A stretch of DNA of 45,657 nucleotides from Desulfobulbaceae bacterium (lineage in GTDB: Bacteria; Desulfobacterota; Desulfobulbia; Desulfobulbales; Desulfobulbaceae), in contig WFZC01000042.1 in assembly GCA_015489765.1 (NCBI GenBank), positions 1 through 45,657 of the forward strand. Direction: 5' to 3'. The notes under the pieces are model-generated. The model was not told the DNA's origin, searched no databases, and saw only the letters and a list, made by a program, of their open reading frames with translations. Of the stretch, positions 28,756 to 38,845 are shown piece by piece. A program made the position numbers and the translations under genes. Position 1 is the stretch's first letter. Every line of letters begins with the position of its first letter.

Positions 28756-29130
28756 TCACTCAACAGGGGCGACGTGACAATCCCAGCAATATGGTTTGAC
28801 CGATGCGTAGGTATGGCAGCGGTCACAGAATTTCTTTTTACTGGTATGGCACTGCATACAGGTGTTCATCAGGCTCTTCTGATACTTCATATCACCGATT
28901 TTAACATCAAATCCCCAATCTCCGTCACGAAGCACCTGATCACGCCACCTGTTCAACAACTGCATATGTTCAGCCCGCATATCTGCATCGGGCAACACAC
29001 ATTGCTTGTATTTTTTCGGCAGTTCCGGCTGCGGCACGGTCCCGGCATTGCCCCGGTTGTACCAGATGGGAAATGTGATAAACAGGACAAAAATAATCAG
29101 TCCCGGAATGATTTTACCACCATCATACAT
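28756..29130 (-). CDS. dsrJ: DsrMKJOP complex triheme cytochrome c DsrJ
   Basis: 124 aa, N-terminal TM, three CxxCH motifs (CMQCH, CDRCH, CWDCH). Confidence 0.96.
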   Translation of the reverse strand: MYDGGKIIPGLIIFVLFITFPIWYNRGNAGTVPQPELPKKYKQCVLPDADMRAEHMQLLNRWRDQVLRDGDWGFDVKIGDMKYQKSLMNTCMQCHTSKKKFCDRCHTYASVKPYCWDCHVAPVE

Positions 29131-29157
29131 TGTCTTTCCTCCACTGCTGGCAGGGAA

Positions 29158-30792
29158 TTAAAAAACCATGGTCCGAAGACCTTCGGTAAGATCCGCTCTC
29201 TTTTCACCTTCAATCACAAGGGCATTGCCGACCAGCTCACTGACCCCGCATACCTCGACATCGGGATTCCAATATTGCATAAGTGTCGTCAGGGTTGCCC
29301 GGTCAATGGCGCAGACACAGGCCAGCATGTTAACCGCATGCTTATCGGCAACATAACGAACGGCATTGGCGCGCGGCAGACCGGAACGCATTCTCAACTC
29401 CATGATTTCATCGGTGTTAAGCGCGGTTCCCGACCCACAGCAAAAGGTCTGCTCGCGGATGGTATTTTCCGGCATCTCCACCCAGTTATCAACGACATGG
29501 TCAAGGATATACCGCGGTTCTTCAAGCAGTCCCATGGCCCTGGCCGGGTTACAGGAATCATGAAAGGTTGCCTTGACATGGCTGTTCCTTGACTTGTCAA
29601 GTTTAATTTTGTTGTGATAAATCAAATCAGCCGTGAACTCGGAGATATGCACCATTTTCGTCGATCTGGCATTCTCGAAGACCGTACCGGTTATCGGTGA
29701 TTTGGGAACCTCAAGAAAATCGGCCGGCCCGTTCATGGTATCCATGTACTGATGTACCACCCGCCACATGTGACCGCATTCACCGCCGAGAATCCACTTG
29801 ACCCCCAGTCTTTTCGCCTCGGCATACATCTTGCCGTTAAGCTTCTTCATCATCTCGTTGGAGGTGAAAAGACCGAAGTTCCCGCCTTCGGAGGCGTAGG
29901 TCGACCATGTATAATCAAGACCGATGGCCTCGAACAGGAGGAGATAGCCCATACAGGTAAACAAACCCGGTTCAGCAAAGACATCGGCGGAAGGGGTGAT
30001 GAACAGGACCTCGGCCCCTTTCCGGTTGAAACTTGGTTCGATGTGAATTCCGGTCAGGTTTTCTATATCCTCGCAGAGAAAATCAATGTTTCCCTTAAAG
30101 GCCTGGGGGGTCAACCCCATATGGTTTCCTGTTCTGTTGGAATTGGCGACCGGCTCCAGGGCCCAGTTGATACCGCAGCCCACCAGGTGCAGCAGCTCGC
30201 GCAGCATCATGGTGATCTCGGCTGTGTCGATACCATAGGGACAGAACACCGAACAGCGTCGACACTCAGTACACTGATAGGCGTACATGAACCATTCTTT
30301 GAGGACGCCGACTGTCATTTCCCTTGCTCCGGCCATCCTGCCCAGGATCTTGCCCGCCTTGGTAAACTCCTGCCGATACACGGAACGGAGCAGCTCCGCC
30401 CTGAGGACCGGCATATTTTTCGGATCACCGGTACCAAGGAAAAAATGACACTTGTCAGCGCAGGCGCCGCAACGGACACAGCAATCCATAAAGATTTTCA
30501 GAGAACGGAACTTCCCCAGCCGTTCGGCAAGGCCGTTGATGATAATCTCCTTCCAGTTCTCCGGCAGCTTCCAGTCATCGTCTTCAGGGTTCCACTCACG
30601 AGCATTGGGAAAACTGACCCCGGCCTGACTGTCAAGATACTCCAGAATATTGGGTTTGGTTGGATAGGCGTAGTTACCGGGTTTGAAGACAACCGGTATA
30701 TCCATCCAGTCACGGGTCGGTATGGAACCGGTCATCAGGGAAGGCCCTTCAACCACACTTCGCGCCAACTTGTCTACCTTTACAACAGCCAT
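29158..30792 (-). CDS. dsrK: DsrMKJOP complex Fe-S (HdrD-like) subunit DsrK
   Basis: 544 aa; CVRCGACADKCHFF, CTECRRCSVFCPYG, CCG-type motif HDSCNPAR...TFCCGSG. Confidence 0.96.
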   Translation of the reverse strand: MAVVKVDKLARSVVEGPSLMTGSIPTRDWMDIPVVFKPGNYAYPTKPNILEYLDSQAGVSFPNAREWNPEDDDWKLPENWKEIIINGLAERLGKFRSLKIFMDCCVRCGACADKCHFFLGTGDPKNMPVLRAELLRSVYRQEFTKAGKILGRMAGAREMTVGVLKEWFMYAYQCTECRRCSVFCPYGIDTAEITMMLRELLHLVGCGINWALEPVANSNRTGNHMGLTPQAFKGNIDFLCEDIENLTGIHIEPSFNRKGAEVLFITPSADVFAEPGLFTCMGYLLLFEAIGLDYTWSTYASEGGNFGLFTSNEMMKKLNGKMYAEAKRLGVKWILGGECGHMWRVVHQYMDTMNGPADFLEVPKSPITGTVFENARSTKMVHISEFTADLIYHNKIKLDKSRNSHVKATFHDSCNPARAMGLLEEPRYILDHVVDNWVEMPENTIREQTFCCGSGTALNTDEIMELRMRSGLPRANAVRYVADKHAVNMLACVCAIDRATLTTLMQYWNPDVEVCGVSELVGNALVIEGEKRADLTEGLRTMVF

Positions 30793-30873
30793 TGCTTGTT
30801 CCTTATCCTCTTGGTGGTATGCACTCGATTAGTTATCAATCATCCCCGGGACGTCCGGAATGGAAGGCCCGAA

Positions 30874-31905
30874 TCAATCTTCCGCTGCCGCGCTTTCCTC
30901 AGCCGTCAATGGTTTTTCCACCGGAATCCCCTGCTCGACCATATCCTTTCTGAACTCATCTTCATAGGCGGCATAGGAATGTGGCTTGATGTCCGGGTTC
31001 CAGGGATTTATATGCCTGCGCATTCTGGTGTCATTGGCCATGTTTCTGGTGGGGCTGAGGAAAACACCCCCCATATGCATCAGTTTGGAAAACGGAAAAT
31101 AGACAAGAAGCGCGGAGACAAGAAACACATGAATATAAAAAATGGACCCGATATCAGCGCTGATAGTGGGATGAAACGTCACCCACCCCACGGCCAGACG
31201 CTTGATGGCGATGATATCAATACCGGAACGCAGGAAAAAGCGCATCAAAATGCCGGTCAAGACAATGGCGATAATCAGATAGAGGGGGAAATAATCATTG
31301 GGCTGGGAAATATAGCGGACATGCCGGTTGAAAAAACGGCGGCCGAGCAGCAGGAAGAGCCCGAGCAGAATGGTCACTTCCGTCAGATACATGGTCGGAG
31401 CGCCTATCTGCAGAATACCATCAAAAAATTCAATCCCTGTGATAACACCCGGCACCGGGTCCAGAAACAGCCGCATATGGCGCAGGACAATGACCAGAAA
31501 GCTGTAATGAAAGAGAATAGCAAAAAGCCATAACCACTTGCTGGATTCATAGGTCAGCTTGGGGCCCTTATAGATCATTGCCTTGGTATTGCGCCAGAGT
31601 GAACGAAAAAGCACTACTTCAAGGAACATACGGGCCATGACCTGGGGGGTGGTCAGGGGCGCCTCGAGTTTGTCATATTTGATCCAGGGCAGAGAAAAGC
31701 CCTGGCCGCAGGTTGTCGGGATTTTGAACGGCACCGGCGATCTTGCCCAGACAATCACCCGATAACAGAATCCGCCCAGAAAAACGACCATGGCCAGATA
31801 CGGGACGGCAATCCCGAAGATATACTGCATACCCGGAATACTTGCCCCAATCCATGAGAACAACACCAGGGCAACGACCGCCGCCAACGGGAAGGTGTAC
31901 TTCAT
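30874..31905 (-). CDS. dsrM: DsrMKJOP complex cytochrome b (NarI-like) subunit DsrM
   Basis: 343 aa multi-TM protein with conserved His in TM segments (HYSFLVIVLRHMRLFLDPVP); first subunit gene of the operon. Confidence 0.95.
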   Translation of the reverse strand: MKYTFPLAAVVALVLFSWIGASIPGMQYIFGIAVPYLAMVVFLGGFCYRVIVWARSPVPFKIPTTCGQGFSLPWIKYDKLEAPLTTPQVMARMFLEVVLFRSLWRNTKAMIYKGPKLTYESSKWLWLFAILFHYSFLVIVLRHMRLFLDPVPGVITGIEFFDGILQIGAPTMYLTEVTILLGLFLLLGRRFFNRHVRYISQPNDYFPLYLIIAIVLTGILMRFFLRSGIDIIAIKRLAVGWVTFHPTISADIGSIFYIHVFLVSALLVYFPFSKLMHMGGVFLSPTRNMANDTRMRRHINPWNPDIKPHSYAAYEDEFRKDMVEQGIPVEKPLTAEESAAAED

Positions 31906-31977
31906 TGATCACTCCCTCGCTTTAAATGAAAACGATAACATTATGCATTATGATTCAACCCGCAACCAGGTCTGCCG

Positions 31978-32523
31978 TCAGCTGGTTTCAACCCCGGCAC
32001 AACCGGTTTTTTTATTGCCTGCCAGTGCAGAGGCGCAGGCGGAGTCGGTCAGAATATAGCGACCGCTTTTTATCTCATGAACCCGGTTCTTATATAACAG
32101 TTCCCGGCATTCCGAATAGAGATCAAAGGCCAGCAGGGCCAGCCTGTCGACATCGCAGTCGAAATTATCCAACTCTTCAGCAGACGGCCTCTTGTTCCTT
32201 CCGCTCCCCAGTACCTGCCTGATCACCCACTTCAGTTCCAGAATCGGCGCAACTGCCTGTGAAGGTGAGAATTCCTGCACAGCCCGAATACGAATGACCT
32301 GGTCCAGCGGTGCCAGCATCTCCTTTGGATCCGCCTTGTCCAACAACAGATCAAAGAGCCGGGTCAGTCCTTCACGAATATTGACGCCAACCGGATTGGC
32401 AAACCTGTCGCCCGAGCTTTTGAAAAAACCGGAGGCAATATAACTGTTAAGCGTCCGGTCGATCCAGAGAGACAGAATCTTCTTTTTGTTACTCTGTAAT
32501 GTCTCTTTCAGGCCGGTCACCAC
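31978..32523 (-). CDS. RsbRD N-terminal domain-containing protein (dsr operon-associated)
   Basis: 181 aa; KKILSLWIDRTLNSYIASGFFKSSGDRFANPVGVNIREGLTRLFDLLL...; GTG start; directly upstream of dsrM. Confidence 0.82.
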   Translation of the reverse strand: MVTGLKETLQSNKKKILSLWIDRTLNSYIASGFFKSSGDRFANPVGVNIREGLTRLFDLLLDKADPKEMLAPLDQVIRIRAVQEFSPSQAVAPILELKWVIRQVLGSGRNKRPSAEELDNFDCDVDRLALLAFDLYSECRELLYKNRVHEIKSGRYILTDSACASALAGNKKTGCAGVETS

Positions 32524-32569
32524 AGTTCAATAATTTTGCTGATTATCTTCAAAGAAAAATGAATGGCGA

Positions 32570-32598
32570 TTCATATCATGTTCAACGGCTGATTTCAA
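32570..32598 (-). promoter_or_regulatory. Candidate sigma70 promoter of the RsbRD-dsrMKJOP operon
   Basis: Minus strand TTGAAA-17 bp-TATGAA between the prc stop (32608) and the RsbRD-N start (32523). Confidence 0.4.
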
Positions 32599-32607
32599 GG
32601 GAAAAAA

Positions 32608-34740
32608 TTATTCGTCCCTATCCCTTGCTCGGCGCAGCCCAGAGGCATGGTCCATCAAAAGAAGGCCTACACCGACAAAGGGATCATCCTTTACCTGTTC
32701 AAGAAGACTTTTTTTCTCTTTTTTCCCGTTAAGATCATCATCCAGGCCCGCTCCCATCAGACCGGCAGCTTTTGCCTCTTCCCTTGCCTTTTTGGCTTCG
32801 GCCCGTTCCTTTTCCAAACCGGCAAGAAAATCCGCAACCTTTGTTTTCTCCCGGCGCTGCCTTGCCTTTTCAGACAACTCTTTAATCTCCTGAAATTTTT
32901 TATTGGCGGCAATCCACCTTTCCGCCAAATTGCGGGCCTTGTCCACAGCAAAGGAAAATCCCGGCCATGGCTCATAGGCAACAGCCTGAACGGTATCCCA
33001 AGGCAGTGAATAATCCATGTATTTTTCCCCGGTTTTCAGGTAATCGAGCATACTCGGTGCAACAATATCCGGTTCTACCCCCTTGTACTGGGTCGAACCG
33101 CCGGTGATCCGGTAAAATTTCTGAATGGTCACCTTGAGCGCGCCAAGATCATCATATTTTTTCAAATGAAATAAAGGCAGATTGCGATTTAAATCAATAA
33201 GCGCCTGGACCGTGCCCTTGCCATGGGTATGTTCACCGCCAATTATGATTGCCCGGCCGTAGTCCTGGAGTGCCGCGGCAAGAATTTCCGATGCCGAAGC
33301 GGAAAACTGATTGACCAGAACAACAAGGGGACCGTCATAGACAACATTTGGATCCCGATCTTCCAGGATACGGATCATCCCCCGGGAATTTTTCACCTGG
33401 ACGACCGGCCCGCCGGGAAGAAACAAACCGGAAATATCGACCGCATCCGTCAGGGCCCCGCCCCCATCATTACGCAGATCCAGGATCAAGCCGCTGATAC
33501 CCTTCTTCTTCATCCCGACCAAGGCATGCCGGGTATCATCGGTCACATTTCTGCCGGAGCCGGCGGCATCTCTTGGCGCATTAAAATCCCTATAAAAACT
33601 TGGAATCTTGATATAGCCGACCTTTCTCCCCCCATGGCCGGTAACAACTGCTGATTTTACATAGGTTTCCTCGATTTTAACCACATCCCGGACGATGGGG
33701 ATAACCTGCTTGACCCCATCGGGTTTACGTACGGTCAGAATGACCTCGGTTCCCTTGGGTCCACGAATATAGCTGACCGCCTCCCGAATCCGCATATCAT
33801 TGATATCAACGGGCTTACCGCCCTTTTCCGCCACGGACAGGATAATATCTTCTGCCTGCAGCTGCCCCTGCCGTTCGGCGGCGCTTCCGGGAATGATACG
33901 CACCACCTTGATATGACCGTCATCTTCCCTGAGCAGGGCGCCGATACCCTCGAGTGATCCGGACATATGGATATCAAAGTCCTCTTTGGAGGTCGGCGGC
34001 AGGTAATTGGTATGCGGATCAAAGGCCCGGGCCACGGCATCAAAGTAGCGGTTATAATGCTCCTGGCGGGTTTCCTTGAGTAACCTGTCGAAATAGTGAA
34101 GATTGCGTTCGCGCACTGTTGCAAGTGCGGTTTTCCAGACCGGACTGTCGATGATGGAGATCTTTTTCTTTGCTTTCTTTACCGAGATGTCTTTCTTTTT
34201 CTTTTCCTTGTCGAGATCATTGAGATATTCGTCAAGGACCTGAAATTTCAAAACCCGGCGCCACCTGTCTGCAAGTTCTTTTTTACCAGTGGTCCAACTG
34301 ATTTTTTTGGGATCCGATTCAAGATACTCTTTGCGTTCCGGATCAAAGCCCTTGTCCATAATCGGACCAAGCATGGCCTTCACCTGACGGATCCGGTCGT
34401 TTAAAATCTGCATACCGGCATCCGGCAAAACCATCCTGCCCCGCAGCAGTTCATCATCTATATGGTCGGCAAAGGCCTCCAGCTCATCCACGTCCGATTG
34501 CAACAGAAAACGTTTACGGGGATCGAGCTGACGCAGGTAGAGGGTAAAGGCCCTTTCCGAAAGCGCATCATCAAAGGGAATATGGCTGAAATGCTGGGCC
34601 GGCAACTGATGGCTCAACATGTAGGCGATAAGCCGATTGCGGGCGGGATCAAACTTGATCGGCTTCACATTTGCCCATGCCATTGTCGATGACAGGGTCA
34701 TAAGTATCAGCCAGCCTGTAAAATAACGCATGATGCGCAT
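32608..34740 (-). CDS. prc: Carboxy-terminal (tail-specific) processing protease, S41 family
   Basis: 710 aa; PDZ region (GSLEGIGALLREDDGHIKVVRIIPGSAAERQGQLQAEDIIL), catalytic region NQFSASASEILAAALQDYGRAIIIGGEHTHGKGTVQ. Confidence 0.95.
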   Translation of the reverse strand: MRIMRYFTGWLILMTLSSTMAWANVKPIKFDPARNRLIAYMLSHQLPAQHFSHIPFDDALSERAFTLYLRQLDPRKRFLLQSDVDELEAFADHIDDELLRGRMVLPDAGMQILNDRIRQVKAMLGPIMDKGFDPERKEYLESDPKKISWTTGKKELADRWRRVLKFQVLDEYLNDLDKEKKKKDISVKKAKKKISIIDSPVWKTALATVRERNLHYFDRLLKETRQEHYNRYFDAVARAFDPHTNYLPPTSKEDFDIHMSGSLEGIGALLREDDGHIKVVRIIPGSAAERQGQLQAEDIILSVAEKGGKPVDINDMRIREAVSYIRGPKGTEVILTVRKPDGVKQVIPIVRDVVKIEETYVKSAVVTGHGGRKVGYIKIPSFYRDFNAPRDAAGSGRNVTDDTRHALVGMKKKGISGLILDLRNDGGGALTDAVDISGLFLPGGPVVQVKNSRGMIRILEDRDPNVVYDGPLVVLVNQFSASASEILAAALQDYGRAIIIGGEHTHGKGTVQALIDLNRNLPLFHLKKYDDLGALKVTIQKFYRITGGSTQYKGVEPDIVAPSMLDYLKTGEKYMDYSLPWDTVQAVAYEPWPGFSFAVDKARNLAERWIAANKKFQEIKELSEKARQRREKTKVADFLAGLEKERAEAKKAREEAKAAGLMGAGLDDDLNGKKEKKSLLEQVKDDPFVGVGLLLMDHASGLRRARDRDE

Positions 34741-34788
34741 GGTGGACTCCGGGTAAAAGAGACGGGGATGTATACTGATCAGGGCCTG

Positions 34789-35415
34789 TTACAAGGGACT
34801 CACCAGCTTGCCGGCTTCACTCATAGCGGTCATAATCTCATGCATGTTGGAGATATGCCCGACCCTGATTTTGGATTTCAACTGAAAAAAATCGAGACAG
34901 GTGCCGCAGGCGAGGATCTCAACCCCTTTTTTCTGCAGGGCGGCCAGGGCCTCCAATGCCCCTGATTTCTCGGCGACCAGCTTGACCCCTGAATTATAAA
35001 AGATGATTTTGGACGGCAGGGGATCGACCTGTTCAATGGTCTGGATATATGTCTGCAACAGGGCCCATCCCAGCTCATCACTACCGCGACCCATTGAATT
35101 GGAAGAGATCACATATACCAGCCCACCTGCAGCGGGTACTGTACAACCATAATCAGCCGGCTGAAAATCTTGGTCAACTACGTTGTGTCCTGCCTGAATC
35201 GTTATCTGAAAACACTCGTTTTCAGAGGGGTCAACCAGGACTTCACAACCGCGGCTGCGGGCAAAACGGGTTACATTGTCCCGCGATGCTTCATTATCAA
35301 CAATAACCCGCAAATAGTCGGCGCCCTGTTCAAGGGCATCTTTTGTTTTAATAACCGGTTGCGGGCAAGTAAGACCCGTGCAGTCAAGTGTTTGTATTTT
35401 TTTGTCTTTGCTCAT
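34789..35415 (-). CDS. yedF: Sulfurtransferase-like selenium metabolism protein YedF
   Basis: TusA-like N-terminus LDCTGLTCPQPVIKTKDAL followed by DsrE-like domain (YVISSNSMGRGSDELGWALLQTYIQTIEQVDPLPSKIIFYNSGVKL...GVEILACGTCLDFFQL). Confidence 0.92.
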   Translation of the reverse strand: MSKDKKIQTLDCTGLTCPQPVIKTKDALEQGADYLRVIVDNEASRDNVTRFARSRGCEVLVDPSENECFQITIQAGHNVVDQDFQPADYGCTVPAAGGLVYVISSNSMGRGSDELGWALLQTYIQTIEQVDPLPSKIIFYNSGVKLVAEKSGALEALAALQKKGVEILACGTCLDFFQLKSKIRVGHISNMHEIMTAMSEAGKLVSPL

Positions 35416-35462
35416 AATTTCTTCCATTTCCGAAAAGAAATGATCCGGTTCTTATGATCTGA

Positions 35463-36386
35463 TTACAGATCAATCTTCATTCCTTCACGGGCAAAAAATA
35501 TCGTGGTATCGTCCGGGCTTCCATCGGTACAGTAGAGAGTCGTCAACTCGTCCAGATGCGTATCCGTACGTTCAGGATCATGATGGAACAGGGCCAGCCT
35601 TTTCACACCCGCCCGTTTGGCCGCACTGATGGCATGCTCTATGGAGGAATGGCCCCATCCTATTTTGCCGTCGTTATATTCCTGTTCCGTATACTGCGCA
35701 TCATGCACCAGCAAATCGGCGCCGGCGAAAAAATCTTCCAGCACCTGGTTCTGTTCCCGGGCCGCCAGCTCCCCCTCATGGGCCATCAGTTCATCATAGG
35801 AGGGATCGGCGGGATCGGTGACAAAGAGGTTACGAAACGGCTCGGTATCATAGGCGGTGCAGAATACCGCCCCCCGGAAGGAGAAACGATAGCCAAGGGC
35901 CGTTATCGGATGGTTGATGATGGCGGTCGAGAGAACAATACCATCACCAAGATCAATATTCGGTTCTTCCCGCAACCGCTTATACTCAATGGAAGCGGCA
36001 AGTTCGCCCATGTTGACAGGAAAATAGCGGTATTTCATCTGGCCGCCGACCACCTCTTCAAGGGGATCGTCCTCATAGGTTACCGGCCCGTATACCTTGA
36101 TTGTTGTTCCGGGAATATAGGCAGGAACAAAAAAAGGAAATCCCATGATATGGTCCCAGTGGGTATGGGAGAGATAGATTTCGGTGGAGATGGGACCGCG
36201 GGGAAGATCATGGGCCATCATATGCCCCGCAAGCTCCCGGATTCCCGAACCGGCATCAATAATGATATGGCGGCCCACCTCGGGAAAGCGCAACTCTATA
36301 CAGGCTGTATTGCCCCCGTATTTCATGGTTTGGGGACCTGGGCACGGTATTGACCCGCGCACCCCCCAGAACCTGACCTGAATCAT
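35463..36386 (-). CDS. MBL-fold metallohydrolase
   Basis: MIQVRFWGVRGSIPCPGPQTMKYGGNTACIEL...IIDAGSGIREL...HTHWDHIMGFPFF. Confidence 0.9.
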   Translation of the reverse strand: MIQVRFWGVRGSIPCPGPQTMKYGGNTACIELRFPEVGRHIIIDAGSGIRELAGHMMAHDLPRGPISTEIYLSHTHWDHIMGFPFFVPAYIPGTTIKVYGPVTYEDDPLEEVVGGQMKYRYFPVNMGELAASIEYKRLREEPNIDLGDGIVLSTAIINHPITALGYRFSFRGAVFCTAYDTEPFRNLFVTDPADPSYDELMAHEGELAAREQNQVLEDFFAGADLLVHDAQYTEQEYNDGKIGWGHSSIEHAISAAKRAGVKRLALFHHDPERTDTHLDELTTLYCTDGSPDDTTIFFAREGMKIDL

Positions 36387-36488
36387 TGACCAGCCCTCCC
36401 GCAAACAGGCCGGCCAACAACCGACAAGACTCTATTTAGACGTCCGGCACATGCCGGCCGGCCACTCCTGCTCATGTCACACATAATA

Positions 36489-37433
36489 TTATACCTGCAG
36501 AAAAATCTCCGCCTTGAATATCTCCTCTTCCACAACATCGGACAGCCCGGAAATCGTGTCCCAGGAAAGACCGGTCAATTCAAGTGACCGGGTAAACTGT
36601 TCTTCGTCCGGAAAGGAATTGCCCGCATAACCGATATCAAACAGACAGACATAACTGTCGGCCAGGGTAATGGCGGCGACCAGTAATCGATGGGCCTCAT
36701 CGGCAAGATCAGGGGTATGATGATAACAGATTGCCTGGGTAATGGCCGTGTTCAACTTCCATTTTTCGGCAATCAGCTTACCGGCCACCTGATGGTCGAG
36801 GCCAAGAAGCTCCTGTTCAACATGCACCAGCGGCGCCATGCGTTCCCGGGCTGCGGCCAGCACCTGTGCGTATTCGTCACCAAAGGGAATCTTACCAAGG
36901 TCATGCAGCAACCCGGCGACAAAAAATTCTTCCCGTTCCCCCATGGGTACACCAAGCTCGGCGGCAAATATCTTGGCCGTCACTCCCACCCCGATGGAAT
37001 GGGCCCAGAATTTTTGGATGGGCAGCACCCTGGATTTCTTGGTCTGGCCGACAGTGCGAATAATTGCCGTTGACAGAGCAAGATTTTTAACCGTGTTCAA
37101 CCCCAGCATGATAATGGCCCGGGTAAGGGAGGTTACCTTGTTGACCAGGGAATAGTAGGCGGAGTTGATGAGTTTCAGTACCTGTCCGGTAAGGACAGGG
37201 TCCAGCGAGATGACCTTGTTGAGATCATTGGGGGAGGTGTCTGGACGACTGCAAATCTCCAGCACCTTGCTCACCGTTGTGGAAAGCGGCGGCATTTTCT
37301 TGACAAAATTTCGTATTTTCCGTAGTCGAACTTCCTGATCGTCCATACAGTCGTTGGCAGTGACGGCCTGACAGGCCTTGCATAGTATTTTAATTACCAC
37401 AAATCCCAGGGAAGACCGAATAACATCGGGCAA
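36489..37433 (-). CDS. HDOD-domain signalling protein
   Basis: MPPLSTTVSKVLEICSRPDTSPNDLNKVISLDPVLTGQVLKLINSAYYS...IIMLGLNTVKNLALSTAI...FVAGLLHDLGKIPFG. Confidence 0.92.
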   Translation of the reverse strand: MPDVIRSSLGFVVIKILCKACQAVTANDCMDDQEVRLRKIRNFVKKMPPLSTTVSKVLEICSRPDTSPNDLNKVISLDPVLTGQVLKLINSAYYSLVNKVTSLTRAIIMLGLNTVKNLALSTAIIRTVGQTKKSRVLPIQKFWAHSIGVGVTAKIFAAELGVPMGEREEFFVAGLLHDLGKIPFGDEYAQVLAAARERMAPLVHVEQELLGLDHQVAGKLIAEKWKLNTAITQAICYHHTPDLADEAHRLLVAAITLADSYVCLFDIGYAGNSFPDEEQFTRSLELTGLSWDTISGLSDVVEEEIFKAEIFLQV

Positions 37434-37817
37434 TACGCTCTAAACATCCTGCGCCACGCCTGTCCCTGATTTCATCTGGCCCCAATGGTAATCAGACGGT
37501 ATTTAAGCCGGAAACAGCCTGTTGTAATTTTTCTCTATAAAGGCGCTATAGTAAAGGAAGGACCGGCGCTGGTCAAGCACGGTTGAAAAATTCTTTGGAA
37601 ATATGAATAGTATTGTCACCAAAACCGCCGGGGAGAATAACAGTAAGTGATCAGGAGCATCGCATGAAGTCGCTTTCCTCGTTCACCCACGGAGCGGGCA
37701 TGAAGCGTCATGGAACAACAGAATATCATCCTGTCCACCGCCGAGCGATGGAACGATAAAAAGATATCACATCAATATGTTACCGTAAAAAGCAATAATC
37801 CTGTTTTCGAAAAAAAC

Positions 37818-37994
37818 CTAACACTCATGCTTGACCAGGAAATCATGGATGACCTCCCGCATGATATCAAGCCTGTCTCTGCCTGTTTCATGGACCAATA
37901 TCCAGACACAACGCTGAAAGGCACGATACAGATCGTCGCTGACCAGGAGTTTGATTTCGGCAAGTTCTATTGATGATTTTTTCTGCTCAGACAT
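37818..37994 (-). CDS. Small 58-aa protein, possibly ribbon-helix-helix-like, overlapping the hisA stop
   Basis: MSEQKKSSIELAEIKLLVSDDLYRAFQRCVWILVHETGRDRLDIMREVIHDFLVKHEC; its ATGTCTGA overlaps the hisA terminal codons. Confidence 0.65.
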   Translation of the reverse strand: MSEQKKSSIELAEIKLLVSDDLYRAFQRCVWILVHETGRDRLDIMREVIHDFLVKHEC

Positions 37995-38772
37995 TGCCGG
38001 AATTCTGTGTGTTCCCTTGACAAAATGCAACCACATCCGCGTAACGCAGACCACTGCCACCGAAAATGTCCAGGGCCGAGCCCACGGTAACATCAAGCTT
38101 ACCGCCACCGGCCTTGGCAATCAACTCCAGATCAGCCATGCTTGCCACCCCGCCGGCATAGGTGACCGGCACCCGGGTCGAAGAGGCAAGGAGTTCGATC
38201 AATCGTGCGTCAACCCCCATGCATTTTCCCTCCACATCAACGGCATGGACTAAAAATTCATCACAGTAGGCGGCAAGCTCGTCCAGGACCTGACGGGTAA
38301 TGGCCAGCCTGGTAAATTTCTGCCAGCGGTCGGTGACCACAAAATATTGATCCCCTTTATACCTGCAGCTCAGATCCAGCACCAGGTGGCGCCGACCGAT
38401 CTGTTTACAGAGATCTTGCAGCCGTTGTTCATCAAGGATACCGTCATGGAAGACATAGGAGGTGACAATAACATGGGAGGCGCCGCGCTCAAGCCAAAGC
38501 CGGGCGTTGTCACCGTTGATGCCGCCACCGATCTGCAGACCTCCCGGCCAGGCGGCAAGGGCCTCCACGGCAGCCTCTTCATTGTCTGGACCAAGCATGA
38601 TAACATGGCCGCCTGTGAGACCATCCTGCCGATACATTCGGCTGTAGTGGGAGGGAGGGAAACTGGAGGAAAAATTGGTGAGGGGTGCGGCTAAACCGCC
38701 GGCACCCAGAGTTGACCCGACAATCTGTTTGACCCTGCCGTCATGCAGGTCTATACAGGGACGAAATTTCAT
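37987..38772 (-). CDS. hisA: Eukaryotic-type HisA (phosphoribosylformimino-AICAR ribotide isomerase)
   Basis: MKFRPCIDLHDGRVKQIVGSTL...LTNF...GGHVIMLGPDNEEAAVEAL...LQIGGGIN...VLDLSCR...HAVDVEGKCMGVD...TYAGGVASMADLELI...GSALDIFGGSGLRYADVV; motif order resembles yeast HIS6. Confidence 0.9.
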   Translation of the reverse strand: MKFRPCIDLHDGRVKQIVGSTLGAGGLAAPLTNFSSSFPPSHYSRMYRQDGLTGGHVIMLGPDNEEAAVEALAAWPGGLQIGGGINGDNARLWLERGASHVIVTSYVFHDGILDEQRLQDLCKQIGRRHLVLDLSCRYKGDQYFVVTDRWQKFTRLAITRQVLDELAAYCDEFLVHAVDVEGKCMGVDARLIELLASSTRVPVTYAGGVASMADLELIAKAGGGKLDVTVGSALDIFGGSGLRYADVVAFCQGNTQNSGNV

Positions 38773-38845
38773 GGGTCAGGAAACCTTGCTGGCGGCAGGT
38801 ATCGGACTTTGTAACCGACCGATACCCGCCTTTCCATTCGGGCAA

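Noticed and set aside
29752-31533. 593-aa plus-strand ORF opposite dsrK/dsrM
   Set aside because: Shadow ORF; the dsr genes are unambiguous on the other strand.
37440-37700. c-di-GMP (GEMM) or other riboswitch upstream of the HDOD gene
   Set aside because: No conserved GEMM core on either strand.
37710-37973. 87-aa plus-strand ORF (MEQQNIILSTAERWNDKK...)
   Set aside because: Overlaps the minus-strand 58-aa ORF, which is more plausible because it is coupled to hisA; not fully excluded.
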